Below are positions 8,020 to 15,152 of a DNA stretch of 46,410 bases, piece after piece (position 1 is the first letter of the stretch; each line of letters begins with the position of its first letter). Source of the stretch: an uncultured Clostridia bacterium (GTDB taxonomy: Bacteria > Bacillota > Clostridia > Christensenellales > Borkfalkiaceae); assembly GCA_944343275.1 (NCBI GenBank), contig CALVMH010000058.1, positions 1 through 46,410 on the forward strand. The letters are read 5' to 3'. The position numbers and the translations under genes are program-made. The notes below the pieces were generated by a model, which saw only the letters and a list, made by a program, of their open reading frames with translations, made no database searches and had not been told where the DNA came from.

Positions 8020-8229
8020 CTATGCGCCCTCATCAAATAAATCGTCAATCGTACAACCAAAAACATCCGCTATGCGCTTTGCCAATCCAAGCCCCGGAAT
8101 CTTTACATCTTTTTCCACACACTGTATCATCTGCTGCGTTGTCATTACCTTTTCAGCAAGTTCGGCCTGCGACCAGTTTCGCGCTTTCCTGCGCTTCATA
8201 ATATTTTCACCTATCGGCATGTATCCCAC
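8020..8229 (-). CDS. Cro-like XRE-family regulator
   Basis: A 69-residue single HTH domain. MKRRKARNWSQAELAEKVMTTQQMIQCVEKD covers helices 1-3, and IPGLGLAKRIADVFGCTIDDLF the C-terminal helices. ATG at 8229 or the MPIGENI methionine (8220) follows AAAGGGGGTGGG. It is the first gene of the leftward early operon and divergent from the repressor gene, so it fills the Cro position. Its expected targets are the TATCTA-N4-TAGATA operators at 8266-8648. Confidence 0.85.
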   Translation of the reverse strand: MGYMPIGENIMKRRKARNWSQAELAEKVMTTQQMIQCVEKDVKIPGLGLAKRIADVFGCTIDDLFDEGA

Positions 8230-8257
8230 CCCCTTTCATCGAAATACAACCAGATTG

Positions 8258-8286
8258 TTGACTTTTAATTTTAGATAATATATAAT
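8258..8286 (+). promoter_or_regulatory. Rightward promoter of the control region
   Basis: TTGACT (8258-8263), 17-bp spacer, TATAAT (8281-8286). The spacer includes a TAGATAA operator half-site (8272-8278). The transcript would start near 8293, five bases before the 12-bp closing stem of the structured element. Confidence 0.8.
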
Positions 8287-8290
8287 GATG

Positions 8291-8590
8291 TTGCCTATTA
8301 TGGCGGGAAAGGAGTCGGTCATATTGACCAAACTTTTGACCTTGCCTGTTCCGTTGGTCGATACTGTCAGCACATAGGCATTTTTATGGCAGTTCGTGGC
8401 TGCCAAAGTGACAGTGCTTCATAGAATCGGTGCTGCACCCGTAATCTCAACTGCATACCATGCTGGGGAGATTTTGCAGAGTCAACGGTAAACAATCACG
8501 GCGTACGGCGGGGATGCTCTGGGAAATTCTATATGGATTTTCCGTGCAGCAGAGCAAACCCACGGGCGTTCCCGCCATAAGAACAACATA
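8291..8590 (+). ncRNA. Highly structured RNA element in the lysogeny switch
   Basis: About 283 bp closed by a perfect 12-bp inverted repeat (8298-8309 with 8569-8580). Internal perfect or near-perfect helices are: GGTCA/TGACC (8317/8325), TTGACC/GGTCGA with one G-U on this strand (8336/8356), ACTGTCA/TGACAGT (8363/8409) enclosing TGGCAG/CTGCCA (8387/8400), AATCTC/GAGATT (8443/8468) enclosing GCAT/ATGC, and TGCTCTG/CAGAGCA (8515/8550) enclosing GGAAA/TTTCC. No credible coding frame with a ribosome site on either strand. Promoters point into it from both ends, so either strand, or both, may be made. I cannot match it to a known RNA family. Confidence 0.7.
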
Positions 8591-8595
8591 GTTGT

Positions 8596-8624
8596 ATTAT
8601 ACTATCTATATTTAGATAAGTCAA
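8596..8624 (-). promoter_or_regulatory. Leftward early promoter with operator in the spacer
   Basis: On the minus strand TTGACT (8624-8619), 17-bp spacer, TATAAT (8601-8596). The spacer contains the palindrome TATCTA-N4-TAGATA (8603-8618). It should drive the Cro-like gene and early operon through the structured element, and be shut off by the repressor. It faces the promoter at 8258-8286. Confidence 0.82.
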
Positions 8625-8648
8625 TACAATTTATCTATTTTTAGATAA
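8603..8648. promoter_or_regulatory. Repressor/Cro operators
   Basis: Two palindromes: 8603-8618 (TATCTA-TATT-TAGATA) and 8631-8648 (TTATCTA-TTTT-TAGATAA, perfect 18 bp), with centres 29 bp apart. A half-site TAGATAA recurs at 8272-8278 in the rightward promoter. Spacing and location fit XRE repressor binding. Confidence 0.8.
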
Positions 8649-8682
8649 TTCGGCATACTGCACAAAATGGAGGTATGTTTTT

Positions 8683-9039
8683 ATGCAATCCATCCAATCT
8701 ACCGCCAAACGCATAAAAGAATTATGTGATATGAAAGGTATATCAATAAATAAAATGCTAATAGAGAGTGGTGCTGGTGCACGAACATACCATAATATGT
8801 TAGCAGGTTCATATCCATCAATGGATAAAGCCGCCAAAATCGCCGACTACCTCGACTGTTCCATAGACTACCTCTTAGGCCGTACCGATGTTCCAGAGGT
8901 CAATCGCGGCGATAATTACAGCCAAATACCACATTATGCACAATCCGCAGCGTCAACCGGGCGGGAACTTGGCAAATCGCAATCGCCTGACGATGTGGTC
9001 GAGATTACCGCATTACAGGAATACGAGAAAAATAAATAA
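8683..9039 (+). CDS. XRE-family phage repressor (ImmR-like)
   Basis: 118 residues. An HTH domain at about 6-65 (TAKRIKELCDMKGISINKMLIESGAGARTYHNML...MDKAAKIADYLDCSIDYLLGR) is followed by a polar 50-residue tail without the S24/LexA-type serine-lysine peptidase. It starts behind GGAGGT. As the first gene of the lysogeny block it is the likely CI-equivalent. Without autocleavage, inactivation could be by the ImmA-like peptidase at 10508-11194, as in ImmR/ImmA switches. That link is inference from architecture. Confidence 0.85.
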   Translation: MQSIQSTAKRIKELCDMKGISINKMLIESGAGARTYHNMLAGSYPSMDKAAKIADYLDCSIDYLLGRTDVPEVNRGDNYSQIPHYAQSAASTGRELGKSQSPDDVVEITALQEYEKNK

Positions 9040-9089
9040 ACACCTTAATGGCTACACGAAAACCACTATTATAAAAGGGGTTGGCAGAG

Positions 9090-10445
9090 ATGGAATTTTT
9101 CGATATTTTTAAAGTAGATGAATTTAAACGAAAAATAGCTGAATTGGAATCCAAAAATGCCAGTCAACTCTGCGAAATTAACAAATTGACCTCACTTTTA
9201 ACGCCAGAACACAACGATGTTTTAAAACTGCGCGAAGAAATCAAAAAATTAAATAATGAAAAATCCAAAATTCTTTTTGAAACAGAAAAAGAAAAAGAAG
9301 TGATGCTCGCCGAAGCAGCAGAGAAAAAAGCTGCAATATTAGATTTAGATGCACAAATCGCATCTAAAAAAGAAATGATTATCGAAATGGATGATACCAT
9401 CCTACTACAGGAATTTGGGTTATATGAGCCAAAATACGATTTTCAAACAGCAGAAGAATATAAATCCAGACTTCAAAAAGTGCGGCAGAACCAAAAGGAC
9501 ATGATTCGAGAAGGAACCGCTGCAACCGGCTCTACAGATTGGACAGTAAACGGCAATCAAAGCCAAGGCAGAAAAATGGTGAAAGATATGCAGAAATTGC
9601 TTCTGCGCGCATTTAACAGCGAATGCGAAGAAATCATTGATAAGGTAAAATATAATACTTTTGATTCGGCATTAAAACGGATTACTGCATCCTATGAGGC
9701 TATTTCTAAACTCGGCACAATTATGAATATTAAAATTGCAAAACCATATTATGATTCTAAAATAGATGAATTGACAATTTCCCTCGAATATCAAATGAAA
9801 AAACAAGAGGAAAAAGAACAGCAGAAAGAGCTTCGCGCTCAAATGCGGGAAGAAGCTAAGCTGCAAAAAGAAATTGAAGCAGAGCGTAAAAAAATAGAGA
9901 AAGAAGCGGCCCATTACAAAAACGCATTAACTCAAATTGAGGCTCAGTTAAACGCTGAGGAATCAGAAGAAAAGAAACAAGAACTCATGGCTAAAAAGGC
10001 GGAAATTGAGGCGAGCATAGGAGATGTAAATAAGGCGCTTGAAGATATCGATTACCGCGCAGCCAATCAACGTGCCGGTTACGTTTATATCATATCAAAT
10101 ATTGGTTCATTCGGGGAAAATGTTTATAAAATCGGTATGACGAGACGCTTAGACCCAAACGAGCGCATTGACGAACTGGGCGATGCATCTGTCCCGTTTG
10201 ATTTTGATATTCACGCAATGATATTTTCTGATGATGCTCCAAAATTAGAAGCCGCATTACATAAAGCATTTGAGGATAGAAAACTGAATTTAGTAAATCA
10301 TCGGAGAGAGTTTTTCAACGTTACGCTTGACGAAATCAAAAATGTCGTAAAACAAAACTTCGACAAAACAGTAGAATTTATTGATACAGCCGATGCCGAG
10401 CAATATCGGATTTCAAAGAAAATGAAAGAGGAAAAAACGGCATAA
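9090..10445 (+). CDS. DUF4041 / T5orf172 (GIY-YIG-like) protein
   Basis: About 451 residues from ATG 9090 (AAGGGG site; an in-frame TTG at 9081 is less well spaced). An N-terminal coiled coil is followed by a DUF4041-like region (about 150-225), a second long coiled coil (about 230-320), and a C-terminal T5orf172/MUG113 domain with YVYIISN, VYKIGMTRRLDPNERI and LEAALHKAFEDRKLN. The C-terminal domain is a GIY-YIG-like fold. Such proteins recur in phage lysogeny modules beside repressors and integrases. A role in lysogeny or superinfection defence is plausible but unproven. More AT-rich than the late genes. Confidence 0.85.
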   Translation: MEFFDIFKVDEFKRKIAELESKNASQLCEINKLTSLLTPEHNDVLKLREEIKKLNNEKSKILFETEKEKEVMLAEAAEKKAAILDLDAQIASKKEMIIEMDDTILLQEFGLYEPKYDFQTAEEYKSRLQKVRQNQKDMIREGTAATGSTDWTVNGNQSQGRKMVKDMQKLLLRAFNSECEEIIDKVKYNTFDSALKRITASYEAISKLGTIMNIKIAKPYYDSKIDELTISLEYQMKKQEEKEQQKELRAQMREEAKLQKEIEAERKKIEKEAAHYKNALTQIEAQLNAEESEEKKQELMAKKAEIEASIGDVNKALEDIDYRAANQRAGYVYIISNIGSFGENVYKIGMTRRLDPNERIDELGDASVPFDFDIHAMIFSDDAPKLEAALHKAFEDRKLNLVNHRREFFNVTLDEIKNVVKQNFDKTVEFIDTADAEQYRISKKMKEEKTA

Positions 10446-10507
10446 ATTCTATTTATAACCATGCCACCATAGCAAATTGGGCGTTCCGCTTAAAGGGGGA
10501 TGATCCA

Positions 10508-11194
10508 ATGGATAAAATATTAAAAGCATCGTGCGAGCTGCTTTTGGCCATCCACGATGACATGAACTATGTCAACTTGGAACATTACGTTACAACCAAA
10601 AAGCATTGGAAGGTGGTTTTGTATCATACAAAACCCGGAGATGACCTGTTAAAACGTCTCAGCATCACGTGCGACCTATTTCAATACTCAAGGGAAAACA
10701 CCGGGTTTGCATATAGAACACAGAACATAAATTACATATTTATAGACGGTAATTTGGATGAATTAGAACGATTGCGCATATTGGTGCACGAAATCGGACA
10801 TATCATGCTCGGGCATTTGGAAACCTGTCAAATCAATGCCAGCAACCGTACCCAGAATGAAATTGATGCAAATACCTTTGTAAAGTATGTATTAAACCCG
10901 AAAAAATCCGACTGCATCAAGTATCGCATTTTAAATTTCAGGGTCGGTATATTTGCAATATTGGCAGTTGCTATTTGCATTTGTATTGGTATATTAACTT
11001 TAAATCCCGGAACTGGAACCAATGCAGTAATAAGCCCGAAAATAGGCAGCAATACCGTATATGTCACGCCATCCGGAGATAAATACCATACAAAAGATTG
11101 CCGCTATATCGATGAAAAAACGGCCGTTGAAATACCGATTGAAAAAGCGCGTCAAAGCTATGCGCCATGCAGCGTTTGCAAACCAAACGACTAA
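10508..11194 (+). CDS. ImmA/IrrE-type metallopeptidase, membrane-anchored
   Basis: 228 residues. The ImmA/IrrE domain has the zinc motif HEIGH (94-98) with third ligand candidate E118 (NEID). A transmembrane segment follows at about 143-165 (GIFAILAVAICICIGIL). The C-terminus carries a short H...C...CxxC module (H194, C198, C221, C224), a tail seen on other Gram-positive exported or membrane proteins. It is the probable antirepressor protease acting on the upstream repressor. A transmembrane anchor between catalytic and metal-binding domains is unusual for this role. Start has AAAGGGGGAT upstream. Confidence 0.85.
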   Translation: MDKILKASCELLLAIHDDMNYVNLEHYVTTKKHWKVVLYHTKPGDDLLKRLSITCDLFQYSRENTGFAYRTQNINYIFIDGNLDELERLRILVHEIGHIMLGHLETCQINASNRTQNEIDANTFVKYVLNPKKSDCIKYRILNFRVGIFAILAVAICICIGILTLNPGTGTNAVISPKIGSNTVYVTPSGDKYHTKDCRYIDEKTAVEIPIEKARQSYAPCSVCKPND

Positions 11195-11205
11195 CATCTT
11201 GACGA

Positions 11206-11256
11206 CACCATAGACTGACTAAATTAGGAAATGCCTAATTTGCTATGGTGATTTTT
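11206..11256 (+). terminator. Terminator ahead of integrase
   Basis: Nested perfect stems CACCATAG/CTATGGTG (11206/11243) and AAATTAGG/CCTAATTT (11221/11234), followed by ATTTTT. Ends the repressor operon before int. Confidence 0.75.
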
Positions 11257-11273
11257 AAAAGGAGTGTATTTTT

Positions 11274-12332
11274 ATGTCCTCAGACGGCACCATCCGCAAA
11301 CGCGCCGATGGACGCTATGAGCTGCAAATTGTCACCGGCAAAACGCTGGACGGTAAATATACCAGGAAATCCTTTTACGGATCCGGCCCGCGCGAAGTCA
11401 AACAAAAACGCGATGCATGGCTGGAAAAGCAAGCACGGCATGAAGCGGTTGACCAACACATGGGTTTTGACGAATGGGCATTACGTTGGGCAAAGACTTA
11501 TAAACACGCCTCTGTTAGCGACAGCACATACAAAGCAATCATAAGATATATAACAAATTATCTTATCCCATATTTTAAAAATGCACGTCTGGCAGACATC
11601 AAAACGGCAGATGTACAGAATTTTTTCAATCAAAACATGGATAAATCGTCCGCCACACTTGATAAATTGAAAAAGGAATTGAATCAAATTTTTGAAGCCG
11701 CTATCGACAATGACCTGTGCTTTAAAAATCCATGCAGAAGCATAAAATTACCGACTTATAAAAAGGTTTTAGAAAAACGAGTATACACACAGGCACAATC
11801 CGAAAAAGTCATAGAATTTGCAAAATCACATCCATTCGGTATGGGTGTGCTGTTAATATTATCAACTGGCATCCGCCGTGGTGAACTGCTGGCACTGCAA
11901 TGGGAAGATTTTGATTTTGACCGTAAAACAATTACAGTCAAACAGGCAATAAATGCATCCGGTCAAATCAGCCATCCAAAAACCGAGGCGGGAAACCGTA
12001 CCATACCATTTAGTAACGGACTAAGAGAATATTTAGAACCGTTCCGCGGAAGTGGCTATCTGATATCCAATAACAATGGTAGCTATATGCATCCAAACAA
12101 CTGGGACAAACGACGTTTAAAACCGTTTATGCTCGATATGCACACACAATACCAGGATATCCCTATACTGACTGCACATGAATTGCGGCATACCTATGGA
12201 ACGCTGCTGAGAGAACAAGGAATTGACATCTATACCATTCAAAAAGTTATGGGACATGCTGATATTCAGGTCACCGCCGACGTATATGTACATAACGATA
12301 TTGATGTATTAAGAAAAGCTATGCATCTATAG
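11274..12332 (+). CDS. int: Tyrosine integrase
   Basis: 352 residues, typical length. An N-terminal arm-binding/AP2-like domain at about 1-55 (GTIRKRADGRYELQI), a SAM-like core-binding domain at about 65-150, and the catalytic domain from 165. Catalytic residues visible are R201 (TGIRRGEL), H302 and R305 (HELRHT), H328 (MGHAD) and Y338 (YVHND). It directly precedes attP. The ribosome site AAAAGGAG lies after the terminator of the previous operon, so int has its own expression unit or depends on readthrough. Confidence 0.97.
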   Translation: MSSDGTIRKRADGRYELQIVTGKTLDGKYTRKSFYGSGPREVKQKRDAWLEKQARHEAVDQHMGFDEWALRWAKTYKHASVSDSTYKAIIRYITNYLIPYFKNARLADIKTADVQNFFNQNMDKSSATLDKLKKELNQIFEAAIDNDLCFKNPCRSIKLPTYKKVLEKRVYTQAQSEKVIEFAKSHPFGMGVLLILSTGIRRGELLALQWEDFDFDRKTITVKQAINASGQISHPKTEAGNRTIPFSNGLREYLEPFRGSGYLISNNNGSYMHPNNWDKRRLKPFMLDMHTQYQDIPILTAHELRHTYGTLLREQGIDIYTIQKVMGHADIQVTADVYVHNDIDVLRKAMHL

Positions 12333-12442
12333 CTGTTTTTTTACCGGTTTTCTGACTGTAATTTTGACTGTAAAATACACCGCAAACAAGCATAAAATAC
12401 CGCATTTTTTTGAAAAGAAAACGCAATAAACCCCAAAAAGCA

Positions 12443-12486
12443 AAATCCCCGGATGCCAGTAATTTTCAGCATTTCCGAGGATTTTT
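12443..12486 (+). terminator. Integrase terminator
   Basis: Stem AAATCC..CGG with CCG..GGATTT (loop around 12457-12468), followed by a T-run at 12482-12486. About 110 bp after the int stop, just before the attP core. Confidence 0.65.
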
Positions 12487-12551
12487 CTTAAGAGCTGCTA
12501 ACCGGGATTGAACCGGTGACCTCATCCTTACCAAGGACTAAAATCAGCCAT

Positions 12552-12577
12552 AAAAAACAGTATTTTCGCTGTTTTTT
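12552..12577. terminator. Bidirectional hairpin in attP right arm
   Basis: Perfect 9-bp AAAAAACAG/CTGTTTTTT stem with an 8-nt loop. It can terminate in both directions, separating int from the convergent gene at 12661-12873. Confidence 0.55.
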
Positions 12578-12660
12578 AGACCTATTGACTGTAATATGAC
12601 TGTAAAACGCTCAAATTAAATTCGACATCATCTTTAAATAGTTATACCACAAAATACTTT

Positions 12661-12873
12661 CTATTTCAAGTTTCCTCCGCCTTTTGTAACGGTAACTTTC
12701 TTTTTACCATTCAACACGTCGTCATCCCATTCATAAGGCACAACATCCGCAAGCGCTTCATTTGATGAAACGATTTTGGCAGAATTCCGTGCTTTTTCAA
12801 GCACTCGAATCAGATTCTTTGCATCTTTTTTGTTATCTATTACAATATCGTGTAAAATACTACTCGTTGGCAT
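12661..12873 (-). CDS. Small hypothetical protein (70 aa)
   Basis: Start chosen at ATG 12873 (MPTSSILHDIVIDNKKDAKNLI) behind GGGGGATGAT. The longer open frame runs through an upstream terminator and is not real. The N-terminal pattern (MPTSSIL..IVI...DA...I..LE.A) belongs to a small Firmicutes family without known function. It is the last leftward gene before the attP region. Confidence 0.65.
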   Translation of the reverse strand: MPTSSILHDIVIDNKKDAKNLIRVLEKARNSAKIVSSNEALADVVPYEWDDDVLNGKKKVTVTKGGGNLK

Positions 12874-12908
12874 ACAATCATCCCCCAAACGCCCCCGCCC
12901 ATCCATAT

Positions 12909-12936
12909 AAAAAAGCAGACCTTCCGGTCTGCCAAA
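12909..12936 (-). terminator. Terminator of the protease moron
   Basis: GCAGACC/GGTCTGC perfect 7-bp stem with a 4-nt loop, followed on the minus strand by TTTTTTATA. Lies after the 59-aa gene. Confidence 0.75.
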
Positions 12937-12944
12937 TTTTTTGT

Positions 12945-13124
12945 TTAACAATTTACTTTTTTAAAAGTAGTCATGTTACTATATCCAATTTCCACTTCTT
13001 TTAATATAGAACACTTTTTTATTGCGTTTCCTTGTTTTTCCGGAGAAATATAATGATGCGTTGGTAATGTATGATCTTGAGTGATTTTTTTATATTCTTT
13101 TTCAATGTCCTTTAGCAAACACAT
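12945..13124 (-). CDS. Small hypothetical protein (59 aa), partner of Clp-fold protease
   Basis: ATG 13124 follows GGGGGTGA, seven bases after the protease stop. 59 residues, lysine-rich, with HTLPTHHYISPEKQGNAIKK in the middle and a C-terminal CSILKEVEIGYSN segment. Not recognised. Co-transcribed with the protease and followed by a strong terminator, so the two form a self-contained unit. AT-rich like its neighbour. Confidence 0.7.
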   Translation of the reverse strand: MCLLKDIEKEYKKITQDHTLPTHHYISPEKQGNAIKKCSILKEVEIGYSNMTTFKKVNC

Positions 13125-13131
13125 TCACCCC

Positions 13132-14040
13132 CTAATTTTTATTGATAAACATAGCTTGCCCAATATGATTTTCAATTATTTTTACAGCCGATGAATTAGA
13201 GAATGTTTGCATATACGAATGGTGAATCGTCAACACACAATCTTGTAAGTCTTTACAATTTTCAATTTTTTTATCATCAAGTCCTTCTAATGGAGTAACT
13301 TTAACACCAAGTTTACTTAGTTCATCCATATGTATATGCTTAGAATGGGACAATGTTTCACTATGGCTTGATAACTTTTCTACAACATAGCTTGCCTTCT
13401 GTTCAGACTGTTCATCATCACAAAACATGTTTTGCATTAACCATTGCTTTACAGAACTTTCTGCCCATTTAATTGCCTTTTGACAATCTCCAATAAATGT
13501 CGGATGATACTTTCCGATAATCGGCGTCCACAGACTTGCCATCACTGGATTTTCAAGCACATCTTTATGCGCTTGTTCAAACTCTTCTATTACTCCAGCA
13601 CAAGACATTCCGCCAAATTGAGGATCAATCGGCCCAAGATTTGATTGTTTTCCCATTATAATTTCTCTAGTAGATAGCGCAATCATTGTTCCAGCAGACA
13701 TCGCAATTTGCGGAACAAATGCTCTAATATTCTTTCCGAACAAAGACTTTAAATATTCTACCAAAGATTCAGCGGCAGCAATTTGACCTCCCGGAGTATG
13801 TAAAATCAAATCTAATCCTAAGCTACGATTCATCCCACATACAGCCTGCATAAAAGCGTTTTTATCATTTTCATCAATCCCAGTACCTTCAATTCCAGGC
13901 TTTTGAAGAAATCCAGAATAATAAGCAATAATATTCCGGCCGGTATACTTGTGCATTGCTTTGAGATAATCCCTTCGCATTACATCCAGCGGATTTGGGA
14001 CAGTTTGTAATTGCTTCAGCACTTCTCCCCAACTTGGCAT
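13132..14040 (-). CDS. Clp-fold serine protease (SDH/SppA-like), moron
   Basis: 302 residues of the serine dehydrogenase proteinase/SppA-like Clp fold. HTPGG (oxyanion strand), AMSAGTMIAL with the nucleophile Ser, and LGPIDPQFGG are visible in the first 155 residues. These motifs match the SDH_sah family. No signal peptide, so cytosolic. It has its own promoter (14082-14111) and terminator and clearly higher AT content than adjacent late genes. This identifies it as a moron expressed from the prophage. Related Clp-fold proteins appear in accessory loci, some linked to defence, but a role here is not shown. Confidence 0.85.
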   Translation of the reverse strand: MPSWGEVLKQLQTVPNPLDVMRRDYLKAMHKYTGRNIIAYYSGFLQKPGIEGTGIDENDKNAFMQAVCGMNRSLGLDLILHTPGGQIAAAESLVEYLKSLFGKNIRAFVPQIAMSAGTMIALSTREIIMGKQSNLGPIDPQFGGMSCAGVIEEFEQAHKDVLENPVMASLWTPIIGKYHPTFIGDCQKAIKWAESSVKQWLMQNMFCDDEQSEQKASYVVEKLSSHSETLSHSKHIHMDELSKLGVKVTPLEGLDDKKIENCKDLQDCVLTIHHSYMQTFSNSSAVKIIENHIGQAMFINKN

Positions 14041-14081
14041 ACAAAAATCACTTCCTACTTAACAGACTATCTCATGCGCTG

Positions 14082-14111
14082 ATTATACTACTTTGTCTCT
14101 ATCAAAGTCAA
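14082..14111 (-). promoter_or_regulatory. Promoter of the protease moron
   Basis: Minus strand TTGACT (14111-14106), 18-bp spacer, TATAAT (14087-14082), about 40 bp before the start codon, which has an AGGAAGTGA site. Confidence 0.8.
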
Positions 14112-14165
14112 TGTTTTTCACAACTTTTATAAAATTTTACCCCATCACCCTCTCCACACCTCCAT

Positions 14166-14858
14166 TTAGTGAACTCCAAACACCCCCGCCCTATCCAGTA
14201 TTGTGAGCATCCGCAGCATATCGTCCGTCAGGTTCAGCCCCTCGCCGTCCCCTTTCAAATATCCCGCGTCCACCAATTTCTGCACCGTTGGCCGCGCCCA
14301 GGCGGGCATGTTTTCATCAATATAGTTGTAAATCATCGGGTTTTCCAGCTTTTCAATCCTTGCGCACAGCTCCTCATATTGCGTCATGGTCAGCCCTCCT
14401 TCCAGTTCTTCTTTGAACCGTTTCCATCTCGCCCAATCGTCCCCTGCAAAGCTGCCGGGGCATACCTTTCGGCTGGCGTCGTAATGCCGCACCACATGCG
14501 ATATATCAATGCCCAGCTCTGTCATCAACTCCCGCACGCACTGCGCCGTGTTGGCAAACGCTTTTTCGTAGTCGCCGTCAGCATTGATGCACATTTCCAC
14601 CCCAACGCTATTGCCGTTGGTGATGCCGTACTTACCATACCCATCCCCGCAGTGCCAGGTGTAATTGGCATGGTAATCGTTGACACACAAAATTTCCCTG
14701 TCGTCCACGAAAAAATCCGCGCTGCTCCCCCGGTTCCCGCCGTTGAAATAGGCAAAATGGCTCCGCGCATCAGCGCCGGCAGCCATGTTCCCGGTGTCAT
14801 GCACCACGATGTACCGCGGCTGCTCCTTGCGCCGCGTGACATTATAGGCTATCTGCAT
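14166..14858 (-). CDS. Endolysin, N-acetylmuramoyl-L-alanine amidase (Amidase_2)
   Basis: 230 residues. The Amidase_2/PGRP domain (about 12-140) has zinc ligands H20 (VVHDTGN), H125 (VVRHYDAS) and C133 (KVCPG), and the GVEMCIN strand typical of the family. Residues about 157-230 form a C-terminal domain (MPAWARPTVQKLVDAGYLKGDG...) seen on many Clostridia phage amidases, probably binding the cell wall. No signal peptide, so release needs the holin. It lies downstream of a terminator-like hairpin, perhaps delaying its expression. Confidence 0.95.
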   Translation of the reverse strand: MQIAYNVTRRKEQPRYIVVHDTGNMAAGADARSHFAYFNGGNRGSSADFFVDDREILCVNDYHANYTWHCGDGYGKYGITNGNSVGVEMCINADGDYEKAFANTAQCVRELMTELGIDISHVVRHYDASRKVCPGSFAGDDWARWKRFKEELEGGLTMTQYEELCARIEKLENPMIYNYIDENMPAWARPTVQKLVDAGYLKGDGEGLNLTDDMLRMLTILDRAGVFGVH

Positions 14859-14877
14859 GTGTCACACCCCTTTCAAG

Positions 14878-14911
14878 CAAAAAGCGCTCACCTTGTGTGG
14901 TAAGCGCTTTC
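14878..14911 (-). terminator. Hairpin terminator upstream of endolysin
   Basis: AAAGCGCT/AGCGCTTT perfect 8-bp stem, with TTTTTG following on the minus strand. Separates the small gene at 14917-15105 from the endolysin. Confidence 0.7.
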
Positions 14912-14916
14912 TAATT

Positions 14917-15105
14917 TTATTCTGCATTTTTATTAAATTGTGGCCTTTGTCTATGCATATCCTCTATCGGTAATAGTTGATTGCCTCTTGGAACAATGAT
15001 ACCATCCTGCAGCATTTTCCGATATAACTTCGTTGTTCCAGAGACTTTGTCAAATTGTTCTTTATTCTGCGCTATCACCCGTTCAACATCAGTTGTAATA
15101 GACAT
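14917..15105 (-). CDS. Small hypothetical protein (62 aa) beside type I TA
   Basis: Start at ATG 15105 (MSITTDVERVIAQNKEQFDKV) with AAGGAGG upstream. The longer frame to 15159 has no ribosome site. 62 residues, N-terminal helical, with SGTTKLYRKMLQDGIIVPRGNQL in the middle. It looks like a small single-domain, possibly antitoxin-like protein, but no partner toxin gene follows; a terminator does. Function unknown. Confidence 0.6.
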   Translation of the reverse strand: MSITTDVERVIAQNKEQFDKVSGTTKLYRKMLQDGIIVPRGNQLLPIEDMHRQRPQFNKNAE

Positions 15106-15152
15106 CACAAAAACCTCCTTGTTTGAATAAAACGCGGATACCCATATAGCGC

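Larger units (their letters stand above)
12353..12605. other. attP region with tRNA-Thr core and arm sites
   Basis: Core 12491-12538. On the minus strand it reads as the 3' half of a tRNA-Thr(GGT): anticodon loop TTGGTAA, variable loop, T-arm (GGTTCAATC loop) and acceptor 3' strand. The anticodon stem's 5' side no longer matches, so identity with attB should begin there. Arm-type repeats TGACTGTAA occur in pairs on both sides: 12353 and 12365 on the left (the first followed by a T-rich run), 12586 and 12597 on the right. The paired repeats flank the core like lambda-type P and P' arms. Integration would restore the host tRNA. Confidence 0.85.

Noticed and set aside
8440-8575. 43-codon minus-strand frame in the structured element
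   Set aside because: No ribosome binding site before its ATG, and composition is unlike the neighbouring genes. The hairpins explain the sequence better.
8298-8580. MITE or retron msr-msd
   Set aside because: The 12-bp inverted ends have no target duplication outside them, and no reverse transcriptase gene exists in the genome. Promoters at both ends fit a transcribed control element better.
12491-12538. Complete tRNA gene
   Set aside because: Only the 3' half from the anticodon loop is present; the D-arm and 5' acceptor strand are missing, so it is an attP core.
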